From Actinomycetes bacterium (GTDB lineage Bacteria > Actinomycetota > Actinomycetes > Actinomycetales > Microbacteriaceae): a stretch of DNA of 64,000 nucleotides. The stretch covers positions 115,995 through 179,994 of the forward strand of contig JAKPAC010000041.1 of NCBI GenBank assembly GCA_029779645.1, given 5' to 3'. This document shows, piece by piece, positions 31,130 to 40,841 of the stretch. Positions within the stretch are counted from its first letter, which is position 1; the number at the start of each line of letters is the position of its first letter. A program made the translations under genes and the position numbers. The notes under the pieces are model-generated. The model had not been told where the DNA came from. It searched no databases and worked only from the letters and a program-made list of their open reading frames with translations.

Positions 31130-32632
31130 TCATGCGCTGGCGGGCGCATCCACGTCACGCGCCGGTCGCGTCGCGATGCCCTGCTCGGCGTCGATGGTCC
31201 CCTTGCGGAGGCGGTAGCGGCGGAGCGTCAGCAGGCTGGCGAGCACGAGCAGCGCGGGCAGGGCGCTGAAGGTGACGACGATGCCGGCCACCGCGGAGCC
31301 GGGCTGCGCCACCGCCTGCCCCGCGACGCTCTCGACGTAGCCCGTGGCGGCCAGGACAAGCGATTGGATGCCGGCGCCGAACGCGAATCCGGTCGTCTCG
31401 CCCGCGCTCCACACGCCGGCGAAGGCGCCCGCGCGGCCGTCGCCATGGGAGGCGGCGTCGTGCGAGATGACGTCGGGGAGCATCGCCATCGGCAGCGACT
31501 GCATGCCGGCGTAGGCGATCCCCGCGGCGGCGACGGGGAGGTAGATCCAGTCGCCCGGCGCCCAGAGCGAGGCGAGGATCGAGAGCGTGGCCGCTCCGAA
31601 CAGCACGGTGGCGATGGCGAAGCCGCGCTCCTTGCCGATGCGCCGTGCGAGCGCGCCCCACGCGGGCGCCGCGAGCAGCGCGGGAGCGATGAGCGCGACG
31701 AACAGCAGGGTGATCGCGTCCTCGGAGTGGAGCACCCATGTGGCGTAGAACTGGGCGCAGGCGAGCATGGTCGCGGTGGCCAGGGCCTGCAGCAGGTAGG
31801 TCGAGAGCAGCGCGCGAAACGGCTGGCTGGCGCGGAGCGTGCGCAGCGCAGCCGCGAAGTGGGCGCGCACGCGGGTTCCGGTGGCGCGCCCGGTGTCGAC
31901 AGGGTCGCGCCCGGTGTCGGCGGGGTCGTGCGGTTCGCCTGGGCCGCCCTCGCCGTCGGGTCCGGTCGTCGCCGCGGGCGCGTCGGTCGGCGCGCGGCGC
32001 GCGGCGGTGGTCGCTACCAGCATGCCCGCGCCGAGCGTGATGCCGGCGACGACCCCCATGAGGAGGTATCCGGCGGTCTCGTCCCCAGCGAGGCCGCGCA
32101 GCATCGGGCCACCGGCGCCGAACAGCAGGATGGAGAACGTCAGCACGACGACGCTCCACGTCAGCAGGCGGGTGCGCTCGTCGTAGCGCTGGGTGAGCTC
32201 GGCGGGGAGCGCGACGAACGGCACCTGAAACAGGCTGAACGCCGTCGCCGTGGCGACGAAGGAGACGAGCACCCAGGCTGCTGCGGCCCAGGGCCCGACG
32301 CTTGGCGGCACCGCGAACGTGAGCGCGAAGCAGATCGGCAGCAGCACCGCGCCGGCGAGCATGAGCCGTCGACGCGAGCCGCGCAGGCGCAGCTCGCGGT
32401 CGCTGATCGCGCCGATCACGGGGTCGATGAGCACGTCCCAGATCTTGGCGACGGTGACGATGATGCCCGCGAGCAGGGCGGTCACCCCGAGCGAGTTGGT
32501 CAGGTAGTACGTGAGCACCAGTCCGGGGAGGGTGGCGAAGCCTCCGGTGCCGATCGAGCCCGCCGCGTAGCGGGCCAGGGTGCGTCGCGAGAGAGCCGCG
32601 GTCGGCGGCGACCCGGGTGCACCATTGCTCAT
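31130..32632 (-). CDS. MFS transporter (GPH sugar:cation symporter-like)
   Basis: 12-TM pattern; KIWDVLIDPVIGAISDRELRLRGSRRRLMLAGAVLLPICF is typical of GPH symporters. Confidence 0.88.
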   Translation of the reverse strand: MSNGAPGSPPTAALSRRTLARYAAGSIGTGGFATLPGLVLTYYLTNSLGVTALLAGIIVTVAKIWDVLIDPVIGAISDRELRLRGSRRRLMLAGAVLLPICFALTFAVPPSVGPWAAAAWVLVSFVATATAFSLFQVPFVALPAELTQRYDERTRLLTWSVVVLTFSILLFGAGGPMLRGLAGDETAGYLLMGVVAGITLGAGMLVATTAARRAPTDAPAATTGPDGEGGPGEPHDPADTGRDPVDTGRATGTRVRAHFAAALRTLRASQPFRALLSTYLLQALATATMLACAQFYATWVLHSEDAITLLFVALIAPALLAAPAWGALARRIGKERGFAIATVLFGAATLSILASLWAPGDWIYLPVAAAGIAYAGMQSLPMAMLPDVISHDAASHGDGRAGAFAGVWSAGETTGFAFGAGIQSLVLAATGYVESVAGQAVAQPGSAVAGIVVTFSALPALLVLASLLTLRRYRLRKGTIDAEQGIATRPARDVDAPASA

Positions 32633-32720
32633 CGCGCCAGCCTATCCAGCGGGTGCCCCGCACGGACAGGCCTTTTCACGCTCCGGCGATCCCTGCAGGG
32701 CCCGCGCGCAGGGGAGGCCT

Positions 32721-32748
32721 GGTGGATGCCTCGGCCGAGGCATCCACC
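32721..32748. terminator. Perfect 28-bp palindrome between glutaredoxin and MFS genes
   Basis: GGTGGATGCCTCGGCCGAGGCATCCACC equals its own reverse complement; begins 4 nt past the glutaredoxin stop codon. Confidence 0.6.
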
Positions 32749-32752
32749 GCCG

Positions 32753-33019
32753 CTAGATCAGCGAGAGCTCGCGCAGCTTCGCCGCCACGTCGTCGTTCGA
32801 CGGCTCGACGTGGTGCGTGGCGTCGGGGTAGACCACGACGGGGATGTTGGTGCGTCCCGAGATCTCGCGGGCCACCTCTGCGGCGTCGGGGGTCTCGACG
32901 AGGTCGATGTACGTGTATTCGATGCCGAGGCCGTCGAGCTGACGCTTGGTGCGGCGGCAGTCGCTGCACCATTCGGCGCCGAACATGGTGATCCCGGTCA
33001 ACTTCTCAGCGGCAGTCAT
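32753..33019 (-). CDS. Glutaredoxin/mycoredoxin family protein (CSDC active site)
   Basis: ITMFGAEWCSDCRRTKRQLDGLGIEYTYIDL, TNIPVVVYPD. Confidence 0.9.
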   Translation of the reverse strand: MTAAEKLTGITMFGAEWCSDCRRTKRQLDGLGIEYTYIDLVETPDAAEVAREISGRTNIPVVVYPDATHHVEPSNDDVAAKLRELSLI

Positions 33020-33085
33020 GCCTACAAGCTTATGGGCGTGCGGCTGTGCGAGCTCCGAATGCGTCGGGCGGAATGTGCCCGAGGT

Positions 33086-33688
33086 TCACACTGCCGGCGC
33101 GAGGACGCCGTCGGTCTCGAGGTACTGCTCGCCGGACTCCGGGCACACCCAGCGACCGTCGCGCTGCTCGAGCGGATGCCCCGCGCGGCCGACCCAGCCG
33201 ATGCGTCGCGCAGGAACGCCGACCATGAGCGCATAGTCGGGGACGTTCTTGGTGACGACCGCGCCGGCGGCGACCAGCGCCCAGGCGCCGATCTGCACGG
33301 GCGCGACGCAGACGGCTCGTGCGCCGATGGACGCGCCGCGGCCGATCTCGACGCCCACCGCCTCCCAGTCGTCGGCGCCCTTGGGTGTGCCGTCGGGGTT
33401 GATCGCTCGCGGGAAGACGTCGTTGGTGAGCACCGCGGCGGGCCCGATGAAGACGCCGTCGCTGAGGCGGGCGGGCTCGTACACGAGCGCGTAGTTCTGC
33501 AGCTTGCACCCGTCGCCCAGCACGACGTCCGGGCCGATGTATGCGCCGCGGCCGATGTTGCAGTCGGCGCCGAGCTGCGCACCCTCGCGCACCTGCGCGA
33601 GGTGCCAGACCCGCGTCCGCGGGCCGAGCGTGGCCGACTCCGCGACATCGGCGGTCGCCTGAACGGTGGGGAGGTCGGCTTCGCTCAC
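33086..33688 (-). CDS. Hexapeptide-repeat acyltransferase, WlbB/WbpD-like UDP-amino sugar N-acetyltransferase
   Basis: LGPRTRVWHLAQVREGAQLGADCNIGRGAYIGPDVVLGDGCKLQNYALVYE...VPDYALMVGVPARRIGWVGRAG. Confidence 0.85.
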   Translation of the reverse strand: MSEADLPTVQATADVAESATLGPRTRVWHLAQVREGAQLGADCNIGRGAYIGPDVVLGDGCKLQNYALVYEPARLSDGVFIGPAAVLTNDVFPRAINPDGTPKGADDWEAVGVEIGRGASIGARAVCVAPVQIGAWALVAAGAVVTKNVPDYALMVGVPARRIGWVGRAGHPLEQRDGRWVCPESGEQYLETDGVLAPAV

Positions 33689-33792
33689 GATGGGGCCCTT
33701 CGGTCGGCGGTGGGATGTGGCATCCACACTAGAGGCGCAGCGCTGACGCGTGCGCGCGCGTCAGTAGGATTGGTGCCGGATTGGGGGAGTCG

Positions 33793-34986
33793 ATGGCTCG
33801 AATCGTGGTTGTGGGCGGCGGGATCGTGGGGCTGGCGGTCGCGCGGGCGGTGTCGATGCGAGGCGACGAGGTCGTGGTCTTCGAGAAGGAGGACCGCGTC
33901 GCCGCCCATCAGACCGGCCACAACTCGGGCGTCGTGCACGCCGGCATCTACTACGCCCCCGGCACGCTCAAGGCCGAGCTGTGCCGCCTCGGCCGCCACG
34001 CGATCCGCGAGTACTGCGCCGAGAAGGCCCTGACCTACCGCGAGCTCGGCAAGCTCGTCGTCGCCCTCGACGAGAGCGAGATCGGTGCGCTCGACGCCCT
34101 CGAGGTGCGCGCGACGGCCAACGAGGTGCCGGGCCTGCGACGCATCGGCGCCGAGCAGATCCGCGAGATCGAGCCGCACGGCGTCGGCATCGCGGCGCTG
34201 CACTCTCCGCAGACCGCGGCCGTCGACTACACCGCAATCAGCGAGGCGATGGCAGACGACGTGCGCGCCGCCGGCGGCAGGGTCGTCCTGGGCGCAGAGG
34301 TGACGGAGATCCGCCGCGAGGGCGCCGGCGTGCGGGTCGTGGCCGGGACCGAAGACGTGTACGCCGATCGGCTGATCGCCTGCGCGGGCCTGCAGTCGGA
34401 CGCGGTCGCGAAGATGGTCGGCGCCGATCCCTCGCCGCGCATCCTGCCGTTCCGCGGCGAGTACTGGGTGCTCGACCCGGCGCGCGCCGACCTCGTGCGC
34501 GGCATGATCTACCCGGTGCCCGACCCGCGGTTCCCGTTCCTCGGCGTGCACTTCACACGCGGCTTCGACGATGGCGTGCACGTGGGGCCGAACGCCGTTC
34601 CCGCCCTGGCCCGCGAGGGCTACGACTGGGGCACGATCTCGGTGCGCGACACATGGGGCTCGCTGACGTGGCCCGGGGCGTTCCCCCTGGCCCGCAAGCA
34701 CTGGCGGATGGGCGTCAGCGAGGTGTGGGGCTCGCTGGTGAAGTCCGCGTACTTCCGTCAGGCGCAGCGATTCATGCCCGAGCTGACGATGGCCGACCTG
34801 ACCCATAAGTCGGGCGCCGGCGTGCGCGCGCAGGCGTGGGGCCGGGATGGTTCACTGCTCGACGATTTCGCGATCGACACCATCGGCCCGATCACGGTGC
34901 TGCGAAACGCGCCGTCGCCGGCCGCCACATCGTCGATGGCGATCGCCGACTACCTCCTCGCCGACATCGATCGAGCCACTTTCTGA
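33793..34986 (+). CDS. lhgO: L-2-hydroxyglutarate oxidase (LhgO-type FAD oxidoreductase)
   Basis: VVGGGIVGLAVARAV, HNSGVVHAGIYYAPGTLKAELC, FRGEYWVL, VGPNAVPALAREGY. Confidence 0.9.
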   Translation: MARIVVVGGGIVGLAVARAVSMRGDEVVVFEKEDRVAAHQTGHNSGVVHAGIYYAPGTLKAELCRLGRHAIREYCAEKALTYRELGKLVVALDESEIGALDALEVRATANEVPGLRRIGAEQIREIEPHGVGIAALHSPQTAAVDYTAISEAMADDVRAAGGRVVLGAEVTEIRREGAGVRVVAGTEDVYADRLIACAGLQSDAVAKMVGADPSPRILPFRGEYWVLDPARADLVRGMIYPVPDPRFPFLGVHFTRGFDDGVHVGPNAVPALAREGYDWGTISVRDTWGSLTWPGAFPLARKHWRMGVSEVWGSLVKSAYFRQAQRFMPELTMADLTHKSGAGVRAQAWGRDGSLLDDFAIDTIGPITVLRNAPSPAATSSMAIADYLLADIDRATF

Positions 34987-35156
34987 ATTTTTCGTGAGAA
35001 TTCCGCCATCCTGTGTATAAGATGCAGGCGGGGATGGACCCGCGCGCATGGGGGAATCGTGTGCACCGGTCCGGATTTTGCGAAGCATCTGGGAGGTGCT
35101 TCGACGACGACGATCGCCGACGGTTCGACCTTGGCGATCAAACCTGGGGACATCAC

Positions 35157-38100
35157 ATGGGGAAACTTGCGCCTGCAGAGGCCACCATCGCTCGACGGCC
35201 ACGATTCGGGGCGCGCGTCGGCGCGCTGCTTGCGACTTTCGCGGTCGTCGCATCGTCGCTGATCGCCTTCGAGCCGGCTGCGTCCGCCCAGGCGGCCAGC
35301 CCCTGCGGCCCGGGGGTCAACGCGATCGTCTGTGAGAACCAGCAGCCCGGCACGGATCCGGATGTCTGGGACATCGACGGCGCCGGCGACCCCAGCATCC
35401 AAGGCTTCGCCACCGATATCAGTGTCAACGCCGGCTCGCGCATCGACTTCAAGATCGACACGGATGCCTCGAACTACACGATCGACATCTATCGCACCGG
35501 CTGGTACCAGGGCCTCGGCGCGCGTCACATCGCCTCGTTGGCGCCGTCGGCCGCGCTCCCGCAGGCGCAGCCTGAGTGCATCTCAGACCTCGCGACCGAA
35601 CTCTACGACTGCGGCACCTGGGCGGTGTCGGCGGGCTGGGACGTTCCCGCAACGGCTGTCTCGGGCGTGTACATCGCGAGCCTCAAGCGCACCGACACGG
35701 GCGGGCAGAGCCACATCATCTTCATCGTCCGCCAGGACGGCAACACCTCGGATGTGCTGTTCCAGACCTCCGACCCGACCTGGCACGCGTACAACACCTA
35801 CGGCGGCTCGGACTTCTATCAGGGCGCCGCGAACGGCCGCGCGTACAAGCTGAGCTACAACCGACCGTTCGCGACGCGGCAGGGTTCTGAGAAGCGAGAC
35901 TTCTACTTCGCGTCGGAGTACGCGACGGTCCGCTTCCTTGAGCGCAACGGCTACGACGTGTCGTACCTCGCCGGCGTGGACACCGACCGGCGGGGCAGCG
36001 AGCTCCTGAACCACAACGTGTTCCTCTCGGTCGGCCACGACGAGTACTGGTCGGGCGCGCAGCGCGCGAACATGGAGGCTGCGCGCGATGCGGGCGTCAA
36101 CATGCAGTTCCTGACCGGAAACGAGGGCTACTGGCGTACGCGGTACGAGCCATCGGCGGACCCATCGCGCACGGACCACCGCACCCTCGTGTCGTACAAG
36201 GAGACCTGGGGCAACGGAAAGATCGACCCGGCATCGGAATGGACCGGTACCTGGCGCGACCCGCGGTTTGCTGGCGCGGCGCAGGGCGGGCACAGCCCGG
36301 AGAACAGCCTCACGGGCACGATGTACATGGTCAACGACGTCTATCTGCCGGTGACCGTCAACTCGGACGAGGGCAAGTACCGGCTCTGGCGGAACTCGGG
36401 ACTCGACGCGCTGCCGGCAGGAACCTCCGTCGAGCTGGCCGATCAGACCGTCGGGTACGAGTCCAACGAAGATATCGACAACGGATTCCGCCCCGAGGGC
36501 CTCATCCGATTGTCGACGACGCAGGGGCCCACGCCGCAGTACCTGACCGACTACGGCAACACAGTGACGCCCGGCATGACTGAGCATCACGTGACCCTGT
36601 ATCGCGCCGCCAGTGGTGCGCTCGTCTTCTCGGCGGCCAGCGTGCAGTGGGGCTGGGGGCTGGACAGCCAGCACGACGGAACGAAGGTTCCGGCCGATCC
36701 CCGCATGCAGCAGGCTCAGGTCAACCTCCTCGCAGACATGGGCGCGCAGCCGGGCTCGCTCATGGCCGGACTGGTCGCCGCCACGCCATCGACCGACGCG
36801 ACACCCCCCGTGACGCACATCGAGACGCCGCTCGAGAATCAGCGGCTCGCCCACGGCTCCGTCGTCACTGTCACCGGCACTGCCGCGGACGCCGCGGGTC
36901 GCGTTGCCGGCGTCGAGGTCTCGACCGATGGCGGCATCTCATGGCACCCTGCGAAGGGCACGACGAACTGGACTTACAGCTACGTGCAGCAGGGGTTCGA
37001 AACGGCGACGATCATCGCGCGTGCCATCGACGACAGCGCGAACTTCTCGGCGACCGGCGTCACCCGCACCGTGGACGTATCGGGTCCGTACTCGGCGCTC
37101 GGCGACGAACAGCCGACGCTCGCTTCGACCGACGACCCCCAGTCAGTTGAGGTCGGCCTCCAGTTCACCCCGGACCGCGACGGATTTGTCACGGGCGTGC
37201 GCTTCTACAAGGGGCCAGCCAACACCGGCGTGCACACCGGGCGCCTGTGGAGCAGCGACGGGCAGCAGCTGGCGGGCGTGACCTTCGCCGGTGAGACCGC
37301 GACGGGCTGGCAGACGGCGCTCTTCGACGCCCCAGTCTCGGTGCAGGCGGCGACGAGGTACGTCGTGTCGTACACCGCGCCACAGGGCGGATACGCCTAT
37401 GCGGACGAATACTGGCCGTATCGCGGTCGGGCCTCGGCGCCGCTCACCATCGCGTCCGGCGTGGGGGCGGCGAGCCCCGGTGTGTACGGAAACGCCGGCG
37501 CATTCCCGACGAGCACGTGGGGCAACGCCAACTACTACGTCGACGCCGTCTTCGAGTCGACCTCGCAATCGCCGGTACGCCTGGCAGCGCGCCAACCTGC
37601 AGCCGACGCAACGGCCGTGCCGGTCAACTCCGACGTGTCGGCCGTGTTCACTCGGCCCGTGATTCCCGGCTCGGTCGCGCTGACCGTGGCGCACGGGGCG
37701 AACCCCGTCACCGGTGTCGTGTCGTACGACGAGCCGACGCGCACGGTGCGATTCGTCCCCGCGGAGCCATTCGCCGAGTTGACGCAGTACCAGGTCACGC
37801 TGACCGCGACGCCCGTCGACGGCACAGCCTTCGATCCGGGGACGCCGTGGAAGTTCACGACGGCGACGCCCGAGCTCCCCGAGGGTGAGTGCCCCTGCTC
37901 GCTGTACAAAGACACCGACCGCCCGCTCATCTCCTCTGACATCGACACCGATTCCGTGACCCTTGGCATGCGGTTCTCGGTGACGGAGCCTGGCCTGATC
38001 ACCGGCGTGCGCTACTTCCGAGGCGCGAACAACGGCGGTCCGCATTCCGGTGCGCTCTGGGGCCCGTCGGGTGAGCGGCTCGCAACCGTCGACTTCGGCG

Positions 38101-40772
38101 GCGAGACGATCTCCGGCTGGCAGACGGCGATCTTCGCGACGCCCGTGGACGTCACGCCTGGCATCGAGTACACGGTGTCATATCTCGCCCCGGTCGGCGG
38201 CTACTCGGTGACCCCGGCGGCCTTCGCCACGTCCTCATCGCGTGGTCCGATCACCGTGCCGGAGCGCGCGGGTGTCTTCACCTACCAGGGCGGCTTCCCG
38301 TCGCAGACCTCGACAACGAGCTACTTCGTCGACGTGGTGTTCGAGCGATCGGTTCAGGGACCGTCGCTGGTCTCGACGTCGCCGACCGGGGGTGCGATCG
38401 ACGTGCCGGTCGACGCTGCCGTGTCTGCAACCTTCAGCGAATCGTTGACGGCGGCGCCGAGCATGCGAGTCACCGCCAACGGCGCAGCCGTCACGGGGAC
38501 AGTCACGCTCGACGCGAGTGGCCGAATCGCAACGTTCACGCCGGACGCCGCGTTCGCCAAGGGGGCGAACGTCGTGGTCGTACTCACAGGTGTGTCAGCC
38601 ACGTCCGGTCCCGGCCGCGACCGCACATGGGCGTTCGACATCGTGAACGACGCTGTCGCCTGGGACGGCTCATTCTTCGGCAACACCGTGCCGGCACCGG
38701 TCGGCTACGCTGCCGACGGGGTTCCGGTCGAGCTTGGGATGTCGTTCACCTCGGCGGTCGCAGGGCAGGTCACCGCGATCCGATTCCTGAAGGCCCCGGG
38801 AGACTCCGGCGCGCACACGGGCACGCTGTGGTCGAGCGACGGCACCGCGCTGGCTTCCGTCGCCTTCGGAGCCGGATCCGCCGAGGGCTGGCAGACCGCT
38901 TCCCTCGTCTCACCCGTCACGCTCGCGGCGGGGGCGAGCTACACGGTCTCGTACTTCTCCCCGCAGGGGAAGTATGCCTCGAGCGCGAAGTACTTCGCGT
39001 CGCCCGTCGTAAGCGGGCCGCTCACCGCGGGCACGAACAACGGTCTGTATCGGTACGGCGCCGGTGGCGTGGCCCCGGCAGCCTCGTGGCAGTCTTCCAA
39101 CTACTTCGTAGACGTCGTCTTCAGCGCGGGGACGCCGACCACCCCGGCGCTCGAAGTGACAGACGCGTCCCCCGACGGTGGCTCGGTGGCCTTGAACGCG
39201 TCGGTCAGCGCGACGCTCTCGGAGCACCGTGCCGACACCGATCTGGTTCTCACTGCCGGTGGGATCGTCGTGCCCGGCACGTCGAGCTACAGCGCCGCGA
39301 CCCGCACCGTGACCTTCGTCCCGAGCTCTGAGCTCGCGCTCGCGACGACGTACACCGCCAATGTTCGAGTCGGCGGACAATCGCTGAAGCAGTGGACGTT
39401 CACCACGGTCGAGCCGAACCTCGACGGCGTGGTCGGCAACCTCTTCGGCGAGACGGTGCCCGCGGTAGGCGCCATCACCGATACCGACCCGGTCGAGCTG
39501 GGCACGGCGTTCACGGTGGCCTACTCGGGGCGCGCCACGGCGATCCGCTTCTACAAGGGCGCGGCCAACACCGGGGCGCACATCGGTCACCTCTGGGGCG
39601 ACGACGGTTCGCTTCTGGCGACGGTCGCCTTCGAGAACGAGACGACGTCGGGATGGCAGCGGGCCGCGCTCTCGACTCCGGTGGAGGTCAAGCCGGGACG
39701 CACCTACGTCGTGTCGTACTTCTCGCCGGGCGGACGCTATGCGATGACCTCCGACTACTTCGCAGCGGATGTCACGAGCGGCTACATCACGGCTCCCGGC
39801 GGCAACAACGGGCGGTTCTTCTACGGACCCGCTGGCGGGATGCCGACGTCATCCTGGTCGGCGTCGTCCTACTTCGTCGATGCGGAAATCGCCTTCGGCA
39901 CCGCGCCCACCCCGACCCCGACGCCCACTCCGACCCCGACCCCGACGCCCACGCCGACGCCCACGCCGACGCCCACGCCGACGCCCACGCCGACCCCGAC
40001 CCCGACCCCGACGCCGGTCGTCGTGCAGTCCCGCGCGCCAGAGGCTTCTGCCTCGGATGTCGCTCCGACGGCACCGGTGACGGTCGGGTTCGACATGCAC
40101 CAGCCGAGCGCGGTGCTGGCGGTGTCTGGACCGGACGGCGCGATTGCCGGGTCGACGAGCTACGACAGCGCATCCCGCACTGTCACGTTCACTCCCGCGG
40201 CCCCGCTCGCATGGTCGACGCAGTACAGCGCGAGCGTCACCATTCCCGGGATGGACGTCACCGGCGGCGCATGGACGTTCACGACCGCCGCCGAGCCCGA
40301 GGTGCTGGGGGTCAGCACGATCTTCGGCGACGCGCTCCCGCAGAACGGCGCGTGGGACGACCCAGACGGCGTGCAGGTCGCGACGCGGTTCAGCGTCGAC
40401 GTCGCGGGCACCGCATCGGGCGTGCGCTTCTACAAGGGTGCGGCGAACACGGGCGCGCACACCGGCTACCTGTGGGACGCGAGCGGGACCAAGCTGGCCG
40501 AGGTGGTGTTCACTGGCGAGACGACGGAAGGGTGGCAGAAAGCCGACTTCGCGACACCGGTTGCGCTGCAGGCAGGCGTTGAATACCGTGTCGGGCTGCA
40601 CAGCACGACGGGTCGCTACGCCGTCGATCTCGGCACGCTCTCCGATGGCCTCGTGGCCGGGCATTTCACCGTGCCTGAGCAGGGGAGCGCCTTCACATAC
40701 TCCACTGGGTTCCCTGCCAGCCTGTCACGGAACAACTACTGGGTGGACGTGCTGTTTCTGCCCGCGACTTGA
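35157..40772 (+). CDS. Secreted multidomain protein: signal peptide, N,N-dimethylformamidase beta-like domain, alternating DUF4082 (x5) and Ig-like/Big_5 (x4) modules, TP-rich linker
   Basis: Signal sequence ARVGALLATFAVVASSLIAFEPAASAQA; VGHDEYWSGAQRANMEAARDAGVNMQFLTGNEGYW (DMFA2_C-like); five GxxF-x-ATxIRFYKGAANTGAHxGxLW...GWQ...VSYFSP DUF4082 units. Confidence 0.9.
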   Translation: MGKLAPAEATIARRPRFGARVGALLATFAVVASSLIAFEPAASAQAASPCGPGVNAIVCENQQPGTDPDVWDIDGAGDPSIQGFATDISVNAGSRIDFKIDTDASNYTIDIYRTGWYQGLGARHIASLAPSAALPQAQPECISDLATELYDCGTWAVSAGWDVPATAVSGVYIASLKRTDTGGQSHIIFIVRQDGNTSDVLFQTSDPTWHAYNTYGGSDFYQGAANGRAYKLSYNRPFATRQGSEKRDFYFASEYATVRFLERNGYDVSYLAGVDTDRRGSELLNHNVFLSVGHDEYWSGAQRANMEAARDAGVNMQFLTGNEGYWRTRYEPSADPSRTDHRTLVSYKETWGNGKIDPASEWTGTWRDPRFAGAAQGGHSPENSLTGTMYMVNDVYLPVTVNSDEGKYRLWRNSGLDALPAGTSVELADQTVGYESNEDIDNGFRPEGLIRLSTTQGPTPQYLTDYGNTVTPGMTEHHVTLYRAASGALVFSAASVQWGWGLDSQHDGTKVPADPRMQQAQVNLLADMGAQPGSLMAGLVAATPSTDATPPVTHIETPLENQRLAHGSVVTVTGTAADAAGRVAGVEVSTDGGISWHPAKGTTNWTYSYVQQGFETATIIARAIDDSANFSATGVTRTVDVSGPYSALGDEQPTLASTDDPQSVEVGLQFTPDRDGFVTGVRFYKGPANTGVHTGRLWSSDGQQLAGVTFAGETATGWQTALFDAPVSVQAATRYVVSYTAPQGGYAYADEYWPYRGRASAPLTIASGVGAASPGVYGNAGAFPTSTWGNANYYVDAVFESTSQSPVRLAARQPAADATAVPVNSDVSAVFTRPVIPGSVALTVAHGANPVTGVVSYDEPTRTVRFVPAEPFAELTQYQVTLTATPVDGTAFDPGTPWKFTTATPELPEGECPCSLYKDTDRPLISSDIDTDSVTLGMRFSVTEPGLITGVRYFRGANNGGPHSGALWGPSGERLATVDFGGETISGWQTAIFATPVDVTPGIEYTVSYLAPVGGYSVTPAAFATSSSRGPITVPERAGVFTYQGGFPSQTSTTSYFVDVVFERSVQGPSLVSTSPTGGAIDVPVDAAVSATFSESLTAAPSMRVTANGAAVTGTVTLDASGRIATFTPDAAFAKGANVVVVLTGVSATSGPGRDRTWAFDIVNDAVAWDGSFFGNTVPAPVGYAADGVPVELGMSFTSAVAGQVTAIRFLKAPGDSGAHTGTLWSSDGTALASVAFGAGSAEGWQTASLVSPVTLAAGASYTVSYFSPQGKYASSAKYFASPVVSGPLTAGTNNGLYRYGAGGVAPAASWQSSNYFVDVVFSAGTPTTPALEVTDASPDGGSVALNASVSATLSEHRADTDLVLTAGGIVVPGTSSYSAATRTVTFVPSSELALATTYTANVRVGGQSLKQWTFTTVEPNLDGVVGNLFGETVPAVGAITDTDPVELGTAFTVAYSGRATAIRFYKGAANTGAHIGHLWGDDGSLLATVAFENETTSGWQRAALSTPVEVKPGRTYVVSYFSPGGRYAMTSDYFAADVTSGYITAPGGNNGRFFYGPAGGMPTSSWSASSYFVDAEIAFGTAPTPTPTPTPTPTPTPTPTPTPTPTPTPTPTPTPTPTPVVVQSRAPEASASDVAPTAPVTVGFDMHQPSAVLAVSGPDGAIAGSTSYDSASRTVTFTPAAPLAWSTQYSASVTIPGMDVTGGAWTFTTAAEPEVLGVSTIFGDALPQNGAWDDPDGVQVATRFSVDVAGTASGVRFYKGAANTGAHTGYLWDASGTKLAEVVFTGETTEGWQKADFATPVALQAGVEYRVGLHSTTGRYAVDLGTLSDGLVAGHFTVPEQGSAFTYSTGFPASLSRNNYWVDVLFLPAT
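39907..40016 (+). repeat. In-gene tandem repeat encoding (TP)n linker
   Basis: ACGCCCACGCCG/ACCCCGACCCCG repeats. Confidence 0.95.
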
Positions 40773-40841
40773 CCGCTGAATTGCTGTGGCTGCGGAGTAC
40801 GATGACTGCTGCATGCCTTGGCGCGATTGAATGAGGAATCC

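Noticed and set aside
35016-35157. Possible riboswitch in the 130-nt leader of the large DUF4082 gene
   Set aside because: A TATAAG -10 and a small hairpin (CGAAGCA...TGCTTCG) are visible, but no match to c-di-GMP or c-di-AMP riboswitch cores could be recognised by eye; would need Infernal.
39907-40016. Possible CRISPR-like periodicity
   Set aside because: 12-bp period encodes a (Thr-Pro)n linker with no spacers; not a CRISPR array.
39869-40096. Minus-strand (VG)n ORF
   Set aside because: Antisense reading of the TP-linker repeat in the DUF4082 protein.
40769-40803. Promoter TTGACC ... TACGAT before the Gfo/Idh/MocA gene
   Set aside because: Spacing of 23 bp is too long for a standard sigma70-type promoter and TTGACC overlaps the preceding stop codon region.
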